Positions 31,703 through 41,259 are shown, counted from the first letter of the stretch. The stretch is DNA of 64,000 nucleotides from Comamonas phosphati (GCF_014637085.1 NZ_BMEU01000021.1:19283-83282); one strand, 5' to 3'. The notes: generated from the letters alone by a model not told the origin. Numbers and translations: made by a program.

Positions 31703-31792
31703 AGGCTTCCAATAGTGGTGATGTTCAGGCTATCGACAGCCTGCGCGCAAACTGAAGACCTAGGCAAAAAAGAATAGCGCCGCTGCTGCGGA

Positions 31793-32908
31793 TCACTGCG
31801 CGCCGGGATGCGAGACGCCCAGGATGCCGTGCAGCTTGGCGCTGGTCGTCGTGTACTGCAGCAGCGGCTTTTCGCCCTGCAGGTATTCGGCCGCGGCAAA
31901 GGCTGCCATGGCGGCCTCGTGGAAGGCGCAGAGGATCAGCTTCTTCTTGCCCGGGTAGGTCACGATGTCGCCCACGGCGTAGATGCCGGCGGCACTGGTG
32001 GCCTGGGTGGCCGGGTCCACCACGAGCTGCTTGCGCTCTATGGCCAGGCCCCAGTCGCTGATGGGCCCCAGGCGCGGCGAGATGCCGAGGAAGACCAGCA
32101 GCATGTCGACGGAAAGCGGATGCTCGTTGCCTTCGCCGTCCATCCATTGCACGGCGCTGAGCTGGCCGGCGGCGTGCCGGGCCTCGGTGATCTGGCCGAT
32201 CACGACCTCGATGGCGCCGCTGTCGCGCAACTGCTGCAAACGGGCCAGTTGCCCGGGTTCGGCCTGGAAGGCATCGCGCCGGTGCATGAGATAGGTCTTG
32301 GCGGCTCCTGCTCCCGTATTCGCGCCGCACGACAGCGGGCTGGCGCAGGCGATGGCGGCGCTCACGGCCTCTTCGTCGCCGCCGTAGACCAGCACGCTGC
32401 GGCCGATGGCCATGTCCAGCTGCAGCGGGTGATAGTGCAGCTGATTTGGCCGCAGGTCGTCGACGCCGGGCACCTTGAGCGCCTTGGGCACGAAGGCGCC
32501 GACACCGGCCGCGATGAAGATGCTGCGCGCGGCAAACGCGGTGCCTGCCGTGGTCTGCGCCAGCCAGCGGCCGTCTTCGCGCTGCCGCAGCGATTCGATC
32601 TGCTGGGACAGGTGGCGCGGCACCTGCATGGGGGCGATCTGGCGGTCCAGCAACTGCGCCAGCTCGGTGCCCGTGCAGACGGGAATGCCGGGAATGTCGT
32701 AGATCGGCTTGTGGCCGTACAGCTGCGCGCACTGGCCGCCGACGTGGGGGAGTGCGTCGACCAGATGGGATGCAATCCCTTGCAGGCCGAGCTGGAAGGC
32801 CTGGAACAGCCCCGCGGGGCCGGCTCCGATGATCAGGGCATCGGTTTCAATGGGAGAAACAGCGGAGGTGTGTCCGGTGGAGGACTCCGGGGCTTGGGTG
32901 GCGCTCAT
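31793..32908 (-). CDS. Ferredoxin--NADP reductase, thioredoxin-reductase type
   Basis: FAD-dependent NAD(P)/ferredoxin oxidoreductase of 371 residues. [19 protein letters not shown] is the FAD-binding dinucleotide fold. The NADPH fold is degenerate, [39 protein letters not shown] is the C-terminal FAD motif of the type-2 FNR group. There is no CxxC redox pair, which separates it from thioredoxin reductase. It follows fdxA on the same strand by 36 bp, so enzyme and ferredoxin are likely partners. Their place beside the cys operon suggests electron supply to the sulfite reductase, an inference. Confidence 0.9.
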   Translation of the reverse strand: MSATQAPESSTGHTSAVSPIETDALIIGAGPAGLFQAFQLGLQGIASHLVDALPHVGGQCAQLYGHKPIYDIPGIPVCTGTELAQLLDRQIAPMQVPRHLSQQIESLRQREDGRWLAQTTAGTAFAARSIFIAAGVGAFVPKALKVPGVDDLRPNQLHYHPLQLDMAIGRSVLVYGGDEEAVSAAIACASPLSCGANTGAGAAKTYLMHRRDAFQAEPGQLARLQQLRDSGAIEVVIGQITEARHAAGQLSAVQWMDGEGNEHPLSVDMLLVFLGISPRLGPISDWGLAIERKQLVVDPATQATSAAGIYAVGDIVTYPGKKKLILCAFHEAAMAAFAAAEYLQGEKPLLQYTTTSAKLHGILGVSHPGAQ

Positions 32909-32944
32909 GCCGGCAAGCGTAGCGCAGACAGCCCCGGCCGCGGC

Positions 32945-33274
32945 TTAGCGCTCGAGCAAATCCATTTTGTTCGGCTTGCCATTCCACTCGTCGGCGTCGG
33001 GCAGCGAAGCCTTGCGCTTGGTGATGCTCTTCCAGCCCTTGGCCTGGGCCAGCTCGGCGTTGAGCTTGATGAAGGCCAGCTGATCGGCCGGTACGTCTTC
33101 CTCGGCAAAGATGGCATTGGCGGGGCACTCGGGAATGCACACGGCGCAGTCAATGCACTCATCGGGATCGATGGTCAGGAAGTTGGGACCTTCGCGGAAG
33201 CAGTCCACGGGACAAACATCCACGCAATCGGTGTATTTGCACTTGATGCAGTTTTCGGTGACGACGTGAGTCAT
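32945..33274 (-). CDS. fdxA: 7Fe-type ferredoxin FdxA
   Basis: 109-residue soluble electron carrier. The N-terminal clusters come from [17 protein letters not shown] (3Fe-4S plus one ligand for the 4Fe-4S) and [12 protein letters not shown]. The C-terminal extension, rich in Lys ([19 protein letters not shown]), is typical of the Azotobacter FdI/FdxA group. The start [12 protein letters not shown] is the standard N-terminus; longer in-frame starts were rejected. It is co-directional with the FNR gene and lies just downstream of cysN. Confidence 0.95.
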   Translation of the reverse strand: MTHVVTENCIKCKYTDCVDVCPVDCFREGPNFLTIDPDECIDCAVCIPECPANAIFAEEDVPADQLAFIKLNAELAQAKGWKSITKRKASLPDADEWNGKPNKMDLLER

Positions 33275-33439
33275 TTGGGTTCTTTTTATAAGAAGAGGAT
33301 CGGTGAAACCCTGTAATTCTAGGATTTTTCCCGCGCAATGCCAGGACGGGCCGCACAAAGCTGCCTGGCACGACCCGGTTTCATTGATCCAGGTCGTGCC
33401 TGCAAGGCGTTCCGGCGCGCTGTTTCAGCGTATCGGCAA

Positions 33440-34819
33440 TCAGTTCACCAGCGCGGCGCCGGCCGTGGCGTGGCTGGCCGTATCCACGAGGATGAGCGAG
33501 CCCAGCTGGCGGGCCTTGGCGAACGGCGCGGCGGGAATGGCTTCCTGCAGCACCAGCTCCACCTGGCCGATGGCGTTGGCTTCGAGCTGCTCGGCCGCTT
33601 CCTGTTCCAGGGTGTTGATGTTCAGGCGGTGCTGCACGCGGCGTGCCTTGGCCTTGACCCAGCGGTGGCCGTGCAGCGCCCAGTACACGCGGCCGGGCAC
33701 CAGGGGCTCGTTGTCCATCCAGGCCACGGTGACGGTCAGCTCGCGGCTGGCGGGCCAGGGGCTTTGCACAGCGGGCGTGTCGAAATCATCCTCGGCGATC
33801 TGGGCTGCCACGGGCGCGGCCACGATCCAGTCGCCGCGCGAGACGTCCACCTCGCGGTCCAGCGTGATGCCGGCCGACAGGCCCGCGTGCACCGACTTGG
33901 GCACGCGGGCATGGTCGATGACCTGGGCCACCGTGGCCAACTGGCCACTGGGCAGGATCTGCACCTGGGCGCCGACCTGTGCCAGGCCTGCGGCCACGCG
34001 GCCCCAGAACACGCGGCGGCCCTGGGAAGTGTCGGCCGAGGAGGAGAATTTCTCCACCCATTGCACGGGGAAGGCCAGCGGCAGCGCCACGTCGGCCGGG
34101 GTGTTGGGCAGCCCTTCCAGCAGTTGCAGCAGGCTGGGACCTTCATAGCCGGCCCAGCCGGCCTGGGCGTTGACCACGTTGAAGCCCTTGAGTGCCGACA
34201 CGGGCACGGTGGCTGCCACCTGGATGCCGGCCGACTGCGCGAACTGGCGCAGCGCGGCGCTGATGTGGGCAAAGGCCAGGGCCGGGTCGGCCACGGCGTC
34301 GAGCTTGTTCACGGCGAACACCAGCGAATGCACGCGCAGCAGGTGCACCAGCAGGCTGTGGCGGCGCGTCTGCGGCAGCAGTTGCAGCTCGGGGTTCTGC
34401 CAGTCGAGCTTGGTGGCGTCCACCAGCACCACGGCGGCGTCGGCGCTCGATGCGGCCGTGACCATGTTGCGGGTGTACTGCTCATGGCCCGGCGCGTCGC
34501 CGATGATGAACTTGCGCTGCTCGGTGGCGAAATAGCGGTAGGCCACGTCGATGGTGATGCCTTGCTCGCGCTCGGCCGAGAGGCCGTCGGTCAGCAGGGC
34601 CAGGTCGGTCTCGCCCGACTTGGTCACGCCGGCCAGGTGGTCCTGCAGCACGGCCTTGGTGTCCACCAGCAGGCGGCCGATCAGCGTGCTCTTGCCGTCG
34701 TCCACCGAGCCGCAGGTGATGAAGCGCAGCGCCGAGGCATGGTCGGAATTTGGGTGAGATTGGCCTGCAGCGCCTGATGTGATTGCGCCAGTAGCTACGG
34801 AATTAATAGTTTGAGTCAT
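33440..34819 (-). CDS. cysN: Sulfate adenylyltransferase subunit 1 (GTPase)
   Basis: GTPase subunit that drives ATP sulfurylase. G1 is GSVDDGKSTLIGRLL, G3 is DAPGHEQY and G4 is NKLD; after these come elongation-factor-like beta-barrels. About 459 residues, without a fused CysC kinase domain. The start was set at MTQTIN; a Met eight codons upstream is possible. It is the last gene of the sulfate operon and is separated from cysD by a dispersed repeat. Confidence 0.94.
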   Translation of the reverse strand: MTQTINSVATGAITSGAAGQSHPNSDHASALRFITCGSVDDGKSTLIGRLLVDTKAVLQDHLAGVTKSGETDLALLTDGLSAEREQGITIDVAYRYFATEQRKFIIGDAPGHEQYTRNMVTAASSADAAVVLVDATKLDWQNPELQLLPQTRRHSLLVHLLRVHSLVFAVNKLDAVADPALAFAHISAALRQFAQSAGIQVAATVPVSALKGFNVVNAQAGWAGYEGPSLLQLLEGLPNTPADVALPLAFPVQWVEKFSSSADTSQGRRVFWGRVAAGLAQVGAQVQILPSGQLATVAQVIDHARVPKSVHAGLSAGITLDREVDVSRGDWIVAAPVAAQIAEDDFDTPAVQSPWPASRELTVTVAWMDNEPLVPGRVYWALHGHRWVKAKARRVQHRLNINTLEQEAAEQLEANAIGQVELVLQEAIPAAPFAKARQLGSLILVDTASHATAGAALVN

Positions 34820-34860
34820 CGCATTCTTTCTGTGATCAAGCACGTCCTATCCATATCAGG

Positions 34861-34950
34861 GACGCCGAGCAAGAGCCGCCTCGCGGCGATGGCGTCGTCC
34901 CCCTCCCGCGAAGCGAGAGAGGGGGAAGCGGCGTAGCCGCTCAGGGGGAG
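34861..34950 (-). repeat. Dispersed intergenic GC-rich hairpin repeat, copy 2
   Basis: Reads on the minus strand as CCCCCTGAGCGGC, then CTTCCCCCTCTCTCGC and a matching GCGGGAGGGGG arm, then ACGACGCC, GCCGCGAGGCGGC and CTTGCTC. It lies between cysD and cysN and is likely to fold as a strong hairpin in the operon mRNA. Confidence 0.8.
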
Positions 34951-34952
34951 CC

Positions 34953-35885
34953 TTAGAAGTAACCGTCCTTCTTGCGCTTTTCCATGGAGGCTTCGCTGGT
35001 CTTGTCGTCCATGCGGGTGGCGCCACGCTCGCTGACCTCGGCGGCCAGGGTTTCGATCACGATGTCATCGGCGGTTGCGGCGTCGCTTTCCACCGGGCAG
35101 GTGCAGGTGATGTCGCCCACGGTGCGAAAGCGCACGTCGCGCAGCACGACCTGCTCGCCGTCGCGCGGCGGGGTCAGGTGGGTGACGGGGACCAGCAGGC
35201 CCCTGCGCTCCACCACTTCGCGCTGGTGGGTGTAGTAGATGCTGGGCAGGGCGATGTTCTCGCGGGCGATGTACTGCCACACGTCCAGCTCGGTCCAGTT
35301 GCTGATGGGGAACACGCGGAAGTGCTCGCCCGGCGCGATGCGGGTGTTGAACAGCGTCCACAGTTCAGGGCGCTGGGCCTTGGGCTGCCATTGGCCGAAG
35401 CTGTCGCGGTGGGAAAAGATGCGCTCCTTGGCGCGGGCCTTTTCCTCGTCGCGGCGGGCGCCGCCGATCAGCGCGTCGAAGCGGAATTCCTCGATGGCTT
35501 CCAGCAGGGTCACCGACTGGTGCACGTTGCGCGATTCGCCAGGGTGGGCCAGGCGCACCGTGCCGCGGGCCATGGAGTCCTCCACGCTGCGCACGATGAG
35601 CTCGGCGCCCAGCTCCTTGGCGCGCTGGTCGCGGAAGTCGGTCACTTCGGGGAAGTTGTGGCCGGTGTCGATCATCAAGAGCGGGTAGGGGATACGGCCG
35701 GCACCAAACGCCTTTTCAGCGCACTTGAGCATGACCAGCGAGTCCTTGCCGCCCGAAAACAGCAGGGCGGGGCGCTCGAAGGCGGCGGCCACTTCGCGCA
35801 GGATGAAGATGGTTTCTTCTTCCAGTGCGTCCAGGTGGCTGTTGCTGAGGTGAGTCAGAACGGAAGTGTCAACACGGGCATTCAT
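34953..35885 (-). CDS. cysD: Sulfate adenylyltransferase subunit 2
   Basis: Catalytic ATP sulfurylase subunit forming adenylyl sulfate (APS). 310 residues with the PP-loop LLFSGGKDSLVML, GGARRDEEKARAKERIFSHRD (in part), FPISNWTELDVWQYI and the C-terminal KRKKDGYF. GGAAA precedes the chosen ATG. It lies between cysH and cysN, with hairpin repeats on both sides that could modulate expression of the operon segments. Confidence 0.96.
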   Translation of the reverse strand: MNARVDTSVLTHLSNSHLDALEEETIFILREVAAAFERPALLFSGGKDSLVMLKCAEKAFGAGRIPYPLLMIDTGHNFPEVTDFRDQRAKELGAELIVRSVEDSMARGTVRLAHPGESRNVHQSVTLLEAIEEFRFDALIGGARRDEEKARAKERIFSHRDSFGQWQPKAQRPELWTLFNTRIAPGEHFRVFPISNWTELDVWQYIARENIALPSIYYTHQREVVERRGLLVPVTHLTPPRDGEQVVLRDVRFRTVGDITCTCPVESDAATADDIVIETLAAEVSERGATRMDDKTSEASMEKRKKDGYF

Positions 35886-35929
35886 TTGTTTTTCCAATGC
35901 TTTTAAAACTGGCGCGCTCCAAGCGAGGG

Positions 35930-36018
35930 CAGCCGCGCAAGGGCCGCCCCGCCGCGCTGGCTGCGTCCCCCTCCCGCGTAGCGAGAGAGGGGGAAGACGC
36001 GAAGCGGCTCAGGGGGGG
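35930..36018 (-). repeat. Dispersed intergenic GC-rich hairpin repeat, copy 3
   Basis: Same architecture as copy 2: CCCCCCTGAGCCGC, CTTCCCCCTCTCTCGC with the paired GCGGGAGGGGG arm, and a GCGGCGGGGCGGCCCTTG tail. It lies between cysH and cysD in the same orientation as copy 2. Confidence 0.8.
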
Positions 36019-36023
36019 TCATC

Positions 36024-36647
36024 TCAATGCGCGAGGTGCAGCCCGCATTCGCGCTGCTCTTCGCCCTTGGTCGGGTCCACGTAGTCGAAGTTGTTCGGCA
36101 GGCCGTGCTTTTCACAGTATTCGTACAGATCCTTGGACGACCAGTGCAACAGCGGCGCCACCTTGATGAGGCCGTCCGGGTTGATGCTCACGGGCTCCAT
36201 CTGGGCGCGCACGGCGCTGTCGGTGGCGCGCAGCGCCGTGAACCAGACCTGGGGCACGGTCTCGCGCAGCGCACGGGTGAAGGGTTCGAGCTTCACCTCT
36301 TCGGTGAAAGCGGCATGGCGCGGATCGTCGAGCGCGGGCGTGGGGCCTTCGACGGCCTCGCGGTGAGCGCGCGAACGCAGGGGCAGGTAGATGCGCAGGT
36401 TCAGGCCGAGCTGCTGGGTCACCTCGTCGGCGAACTGGTAGGTGGCCTCGGTGTTGTAGCCGTTGTCCATCCAGATGACGGGCACATCGGGCAGCACGTG
36501 CGTGACCATGTGCAGGATCACGGCTTCGAACGGGCGGAAGTTGGTGGTGACGATGGAACGCTGGCCCAGGCCCAGGGCCCAGTTCACCAGAGCGGGTGCG
36601 TCATGGCCGAGTTCGGCATTGATGCGGGCAAGGTCGAGCTGGCTCAT
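36024..36647 (-). CDS. cysH: Phosphoadenylyl-sulfate reductase family protein
   Basis: Reduces activated sulfate to sulfite. 207 residues, C-terminal catalytic motif ECGLHLAH. Only one other Cys is present, so the double-Cys iron-sulfur site of APS reductases is missing and the protein resembles the PAPS type. The substrate loops are unusual: TTNFRPFEAVILH where SSFG-x-E-S is common, and WMDNGYNTEATYQF where a LDTG motif is common. No cysC kinase is visible to make PAPS. Its start overlaps the DUF934 stop (ATGA). Confidence 0.88.
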   Translation of the reverse strand: MSQLDLARINAELGHDAPALVNWALGLGQRSIVTTNFRPFEAVILHMVTHVLPDVPVIWMDNGYNTEATYQFADEVTQQLGLNLRIYLPLRSRAHREAVEGPTPALDDPRHAAFTEEVKLEPFTRALRETVPQVWFTALRATDSAVRAQMEPVSINPDGLIKVAPLLHWSSKDLYEYCEKHGLPNNFDYVDPTKGEEQRECGLHLAH

Positions 36648-37051
36648 GCGGCCTCCCGGGCGGAATCGCGTGCAAAGAGGGGGCGGGGCTGCAGCGCATC
36701 GCCCTGGTAGAAGGCGTTGTAGCGCGCGAACTGGCGCTCGGCGGCGGCCAGGTTCTGGCCCTCGGCCAGCACGGCGCTGGTGAAGCCGCTGCGGGCCATC
36801 TGCACGAGCTGGTCGATCAGCACGTCGCCCGTGGCGCGGATGTCGCCGGTGAAGCCGTAGCGGCGGCGCAGCAGCACGGCCTGGCTGAAGGCGCGGCCGT
36901 CGGTGAACTTCGGGAAGGTGAGCTCGACGCGTTCCACGCCCTGCAGGGCGCCGCCGGCCGCGATCTCGGCGAGTTCGGCGTCATTGGCGATCTGCAGCGT
37001 CTTCGGGTCGTTGTCGCTGGCGGGTACAGCGTTGGCAGCAATGATGTTCAT
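36644..37051 (-). CDS. DUF934 protein of the sulfite reductase operon
   Basis: 135 residues, with VERVELTFPKFTDGRAFSQAVLLR followed by RYGFTGDIRATGDVLIDQ (quoted by part) and a C-terminal ARYNAFYQGD. These match the DUF934 family, almost always encoded beside cysI and cysH in Beta- and Alphaproteobacteria. Its molecular role is not established; association with the sulfite reductase is the standing assumption. The start codon lies 26 bp after the cysI stop and its stop overlaps cysH. Confidence 0.9.
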   Translation of the reverse strand: MNIIAANAVPASDNDPKTLQIANDAELAEIAAGGALQGVERVELTFPKFTDGRAFSQAVLLRRRYGFTGDIRATGDVLIDQLVQMARSGFTSAVLAEGQNLAAAERQFARYNAFYQGDALQPRPLFARDSAREAA

Positions 37052-37077
37052 GGCGTTTTTCTCGTGGTGCAGCTGCG

Positions 37078-38865
37078 TTATTCGGCGATGGCTTCTTCGG
37101 CCTTGGGGTGGCGGGCGGCATTGGCGGCGGCCTTGAACGGGTCGTGGCCGATGCGGCGCAGCGCGTCGATGAAGAACTCGCCGGGCTTGCGCAGTTCGCG
37201 GAAGGTGGAGAGCACGGCCTCGATGACGTCGGGCACTTCGGCGGCCGAGAACGAGGGGCCCACGGCCTTGCCGGCGATGGCCGGGCCCGAGAGCGCAGAG
37301 CCGTCGGCGCCGCCCAGCGTGATCTGGTACCACTCCTTGCCGTCCTTGTCGACGCCCAGGATGCCGATGTTGCCGCTGTGGTGGTGGCCGCAGGAGTTGA
37401 TGCAGCCGCTCATGTGCAGGTCGATGGGGCCGAGGTCGAACACCTCGTCCAGGTCCTGGTAGCGCTCGGTCAGCGCCGCCGCGATGGGCAGCGAGCGGGC
37501 GTTGGCCAGCGAGCAGAAGTCGCCGCCGGGGCAGGCGATCATGTCGGTCAGCAGGCCGATGTTGGGCTGGGCCAGGCCCAGACCGCGGGCCGCTTGGTAC
37601 AGCGCGGGCAGGTCGGATTCGAAGACCCAGGGCAGCATCAGGTTCTGGTCGTGCGTCAGGCGCGCTTCGCCGGCCGAGAACTGCTCGGCCAGCTGGGCCA
37701 GGGCGGCGATGGTGTCGGCATCGGCGTCGCCGGGCGCAAAGCCCACGCGCTTGAACGACAGCGTGACGGCGCGCATGCCGGGCAGGCGGTGGCCGCGCAC
37801 GTTCTGCTGAATCCAGCGCTGGTAGAGCTGACCGTCCGTCTTGACGCTGGAGGGCTGGTTGGCGGGCTTGAGTTCGGGTACCACGAAGTTGGCGCTCACG
37901 CGGTCCAGCTCGGCCTGGGTGATGGTGTGCGGGGCGCCGTCCTGCTCCACGATGGCCTTGTATTCGGCTTCCACGGCGTCGATGAACTTCTGGCCTTCGC
38001 TCTTCACGAGGATCTTGATGCGGGCCTTCCACTTGTTGTCGCGGCGGCCGTAGCCGTTGTAGACGCGCACCACGGCCTCGATGTAGTTGAGCAACTGGTC
38101 CCAGGGCAGGAACTCGCGCACCACGGAGCCGATCACGGGCGTGCGGCCCATGCCGCCGCCGACCTTGACCGTGAAGCCCACGGCGCCGTCGTCGGCGCGG
38201 CGCGCCTGGACGCCGATGTCATACCAGCCGGTGGCGGCGCGGTCTTCCTCGGCGCCGTTGAAGGCGATCTTGAACTTGCGCGGCAGGAAGGCGAATTCGG
38301 GGTGCAGCGTGCTCCACTGGCGCAGGATTTCGGCGAAGGGGCGCGTGTCGACGATGCCGTCTTCGGCAATGCCTTCATAGGCTTCGCTGGTGATGTTGCG
38401 GATGGTGTTGCCGCTGGTCTGGATGCCGTGCATGTGCACGCTGGCCAGCAGGTCCATCACGTCGGCGGCCTTGGTGATGGGAATCCAGTTGAACTGCACG
38501 TTGGTGCGCGTCGTGAAGTGGCCGTAGCCGTACTTCAGCGGCGCGGCGGCCAGCGTCAGGCCGGGCTGGGCCGCCTGCAGCTGGTCCTGTGTGGCCTGGG
38601 CATGGGCCAGCAGCTCGGGTGTGGGCTTGTCGTACTCGCGGGCGATGCGCGCCAGCATGCGCAGCTGGGTGCTGCTGATTTCACCGTAGGGCACGGCAAT
38701 ACGGGCCATGGGTGCGTAGCGCTGGATGTACCAGCCGTTTTGCAGGCGCAGGGGCAGCAGCTGCTCATCGGTCAGCTCGCCGCGCTGCCAGCGTTCGAGC
38801 TGGTCGCGGAACTGCTGGGCGCGGAGCTTGACGAATTGTTGGTCGAATTCTGTGTATTGGTACAT
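37078..38865 (-). CDS. cysI: Assimilatory sulfite reductase, sirohaem subunit
   Basis: Six-electron reduction of sulfite to sulfide. 595 residues, two nitrite/sulfite reductase ferredoxin-like half-domains. The substrate and sirohaem arginines lie in GHFTTRTNVQFNWI. The 4Fe-4S/sirohaem cysteines are in IACPGGDFCSLA and LHMSGCINSCGHHHSG. No CysJ flavoprotein is encoded nearby, which suggests a ferredoxin-type donor; fdxA and an FNR gene lie just beyond cysN. It is 8 bp after the TauE-like gene, so both are on one mRNA. Confidence 0.94.
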   Translation of the reverse strand: MYQYTEFDQQFVKLRAQQFRDQLERWQRGELTDEQLLPLRLQNGWYIQRYAPMARIAVPYGEISSTQLRMLARIAREYDKPTPELLAHAQATQDQLQAAQPGLTLAAAPLKYGYGHFTTRTNVQFNWIPITKAADVMDLLASVHMHGIQTSGNTIRNITSEAYEGIAEDGIVDTRPFAEILRQWSTLHPEFAFLPRKFKIAFNGAEEDRAATGWYDIGVQARRADDGAVGFTVKVGGGMGRTPVIGSVVREFLPWDQLLNYIEAVVRVYNGYGRRDNKWKARIKILVKSEGQKFIDAVEAEYKAIVEQDGAPHTITQAELDRVSANFVVPELKPANQPSSVKTDGQLYQRWIQQNVRGHRLPGMRAVTLSFKRVGFAPGDADADTIAALAQLAEQFSAGEARLTHDQNLMLPWVFESDLPALYQAARGLGLAQPNIGLLTDMIACPGGDFCSLANARSLPIAAALTERYQDLDEVFDLGPIDLHMSGCINSCGHHHSGNIGILGVDKDGKEWYQITLGGADGSALSGPAIAGKAVGPSFSAAEVPDVIEAVLSTFRELRKPGEFFIDALRRIGHDPFKAAANAARHPKAEEAIAE

Positions 38866-38872
38866 GGTGGAG

Positions 38873-39676
38873 TCAGATCAAAACCAGTTTGGCGCCCGCC
38901 CAGGCGAGCAGCACGGAAAGAAGCGAACGGATCAGGCGCTCCGGCGTGCGGGTGACCAGGCGCGAACCCAGCCAGATGCCGGGCAGCGAGCCGGCCAGCA
39001 ACTGCGCCAGCAGCGGCCAGTCGACGGAACCCAGCGTGGCGTGGCCCAGGCCTGCCAGCAGCGTCAGCGGCACGGCGTAGGCGATGTCGGCGCCGATGAT
39101 GCGCGGCAGCGGCAGCAGCGGATAGACCAGCAGCAGCACGGTGACACCGATGGCGCCGGCGCCGACCGAGGTGAAGGTGACCAGCGTGCCGATCACGGCA
39201 CCCAGCAGCACGGGCAGGCTCCAGTGGCGCGGGCGGGCGGCTTGGGCGCCGCTGCCGGCGCGCCGGCTCTGATCCTCGCTCTGGTGCTTCTCGGAGAACA
39301 CCACCACCTTGTACAGCGTGGCGGTGGCCGTGAGCAGCAGGGCCAGGCCCAGCGTGGTGGTCATGAGGTGCTGGGCCTGCGCGCTGGCCGGGCCCAGTTC
39401 CCTGAGCGCCCACAGCGCCAGCAGCGCGGCCGGGATGCTGCCCAGGCACAGCTGGCCGACCACGCGCCAGGGCACCAGGCGCTGGCGGGCCAGGCTGACG
39501 GTGCCGCCCATCTTGGTGAAGGCCGCGAACAGCAGGTCGGTGCCGACGGCCAGGTAGGGCTTGACACCGAAGACGAAGATGAGCATGGGCGTCATCAGTG
39601 AGCCGCCGCCCACGCCCGTGAGGCCGACGACCAGGCCCACGAAAAAACCAGCGAAGATGAACGCGAAATCGTGCAT
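38873..39676 (-). CDS. TauE/SafE-family sulfite/sulfur-compound transporter
   Basis: 267-residue inner-membrane protein with about eight hydrophobic helices and the repeated family motif: GVGGGSLMTPML in the first half, GAGAIGVTVLLLVYPLLPL in the second. A cytoplasmic loop near residues 130-150 is hydrophilic (SEKHQSEDQSRR). It is the promoter-proximal gene of the cys operon, so export of excess sulfite or import of a sulfur source is likely. Direction cannot be read from sequence. Confidence 0.9.
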   Translation of the reverse strand: MHDFAFIFAGFFVGLVVGLTGVGGGSLMTPMLIFVFGVKPYLAVGTDLLFAAFTKMGGTVSLARQRLVPWRVVGQLCLGSIPAALLALWALRELGPASAQAQHLMTTTLGLALLLTATATLYKVVVFSEKHQSEDQSRRAGSGAQAARPRHWSLPVLLGAVIGTLVTFTSVGAGAIGVTVLLLVYPLLPLPRIIGADIAYAVPLTLLAGLGHATLGSVDWPLLAQLLAGSLPGIWLGSRLVTRTPERLIRSLLSVLLAWAGAKLVLI

Positions 39677-39933
39677 GGGGCGAACTTTAGAGTGACCCCT
39701 TATAAAAACAAACGATTATTTTGTCCTGCATATATATCTAAAAATGCATGTGCTGCTGGCTGCATACGCCTTTCGCTCCCCCTGCCCGGGCCGTGTTTCG
39801 GCACGGCGGCGCCATTTCCTAGGAGGGCGCTTGCGTATGACAATGCGTGGTGGCGCCTGGGTTTTCATAGAATCGAGGCTTGTTCAATGACCGAGGCGCC
39901 AGCAAACCCATCGGATAACGCGGGTGCCTGACT

Positions 39934-41259
39934 ATGGAAATAGCCCTTCTTTTCGCCCTGATCTGCCTGAACGGCGTCTTTGCTATGTCGGAAATCGCGC
40001 TGGTGACCGCGCGCAAGACCCGGATGCAAAAGCTGGTGGATGAGGGCGATAGCGGCGCAGCCGCGGCCGTGAAGCTGGGCGAGGACCCGACCCGTTTCCT
40101 CTCCACCATCCAGATCGGCATCACCTCCATCGGCGTGCTCAACGGTATCGTCGGCGAAGCGGCCCTGGCAGGCCCCTTGCGGGAGTGGATGATCACCAAG
40201 GGCCTGGACCCCCAATACGCGGGCTATCTCTCCACGGGTCTGATCGTGGTGTTCATCACCTATTTCTCCATCGTGGTGGGCGAACTGGTGCCCAAGCGTC
40301 TGGGCCAGACCCATCCGGAGGCGCTGGCGCGCCTGATTTCGCGCCCCATCAACTTCCTGGCGCTGGCCACCAAGCCCTTTGTCTGGCTGCTGTCGGCCTC
40401 CACGCGCGGCCTGCTCAAGCTGTTGGGCGTGAAGGAGAACAGCGGCAATGCCGTGACCGAAGAGGAAATCCACGCCATGCTGGTGGAAGGCCGCACGGCC
40501 GGCGTGATCGAGTCCCAGGAGCACACCATGGTGCGCAACGTGTTCCGCCTGGACGACCGCCAGATCGGCTCGCTCATGGTGCCGCGCAGCGACGTGGTGT
40601 GCCTGGACATAGACGACAGCTTCGAGACCAATCTGCGGCGCATAGAGCAGGCCGACCATGCGCGTTTTCCGGTGATCCGCGGCGACATGAACAATATCGT
40701 GGGCGTGCTCAATCCGCGCCAGTGGCTGGCCGGCACCGTGCTTTCGTCCGGCGGCAGCCGCGAGCTCAAGGACCAGCCGCTGCAGGCCGCGCTGTATGTG
40801 CCCGAGACCATCACCGGCATGGAGCTGCTGGACAACTTCCGCACCTCGGACGTGCACATGGCCTTCGTCATCGACGAGTACGGCGAGGTGCAGGGCATCG
40901 TCACGCTCAAGGACCTGATCGAAGCCATCACGGGTGAATTCCAGCCGCGCGACCTGGATTCGAGCTGGGCGGTGCAGCGCGAGGACGGCAGCTGGCTGCT
41001 CGACGGCCACATTCCCGTGCCCGAGCTCAAGGACCACCTGGGCCTGGACGCGGTGCCCGAGGAAGAGCGCGGCCGCTACCAGACCCTGAGCGGCATGATC
41101 ATGTTCCTGCTGGGCCGCATGCCCAGCGAAGCCGATGTCGTGGAATGGGAAGACTGGCGCTTCGAGGTGGTGGACATGGACGGCAAGACCCTGGACAAGG
41201 TGCTGGCCAGCCGCATCGTGGTGCCCGAGACGGCGCAGCTGCCGTTTGGCGGCAAGTAA
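39934..41259 (+). CDS. CNNM/CorC-family transporter (hemolysin-related)
   Basis: 441 residues. An N-terminal CNNM (DUF21) membrane domain with helices in the first ~150 residues includes GVFAMSEIALVTARK and VVGELVPKRLGQTHPE. Two CBS domains follow (MVPRSDVVCLDIDDSFETNL; AFVIDEYGEVQGIVTLKDLIEAITG), then a CorC_HlyC domain at the C-terminus (LSGMIMFLLGRMPSEADVVEW). The family is linked to Mg2+/Co2+ efflux or Mg homeostasis. It is divergent from the cys operon, with a 257-bp AT-rich regulatory region between them that should hold the operon promoter and any CysB site. Confidence 0.92.
   Translation: MEIALLFALICLNGVFAMSEIALVTARKTRMQKLVDEGDSGAAAAVKLGEDPTRFLSTIQIGITSIGVLNGIVGEAALAGPLREWMITKGLDPQYAGYLSTGLIVVFITYFSIVVGELVPKRLGQTHPEALARLISRPINFLALATKPFVWLLSASTRGLLKLLGVKENSGNAVTEEEIHAMLVEGRTAGVIESQEHTMVRNVFRLDDRQIGSLMVPRSDVVCLDIDDSFETNLRRIEQADHARFPVIRGDMNNIVGVLNPRQWLAGTVLSSGGSRELKDQPLQAALYVPETITGMELLDNFRTSDVHMAFVIDEYGEVQGIVTLKDLIEAITGEFQPRDLDSSWAVQREDGSWLLDGHIPVPELKDHLGLDAVPEEERGRYQTLSGMIMFLLGRMPSEADVVEWEDWRFEVVDMDGKTLDKVLASRIVVPETAQLPFGGK

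Noticed and set aside
37108-38955. 615-codon open frame antisense to cysI
   Set aside because: Typical Gly/Val/His-rich antisense frame in GC-rich DNA; no recognisable domain.
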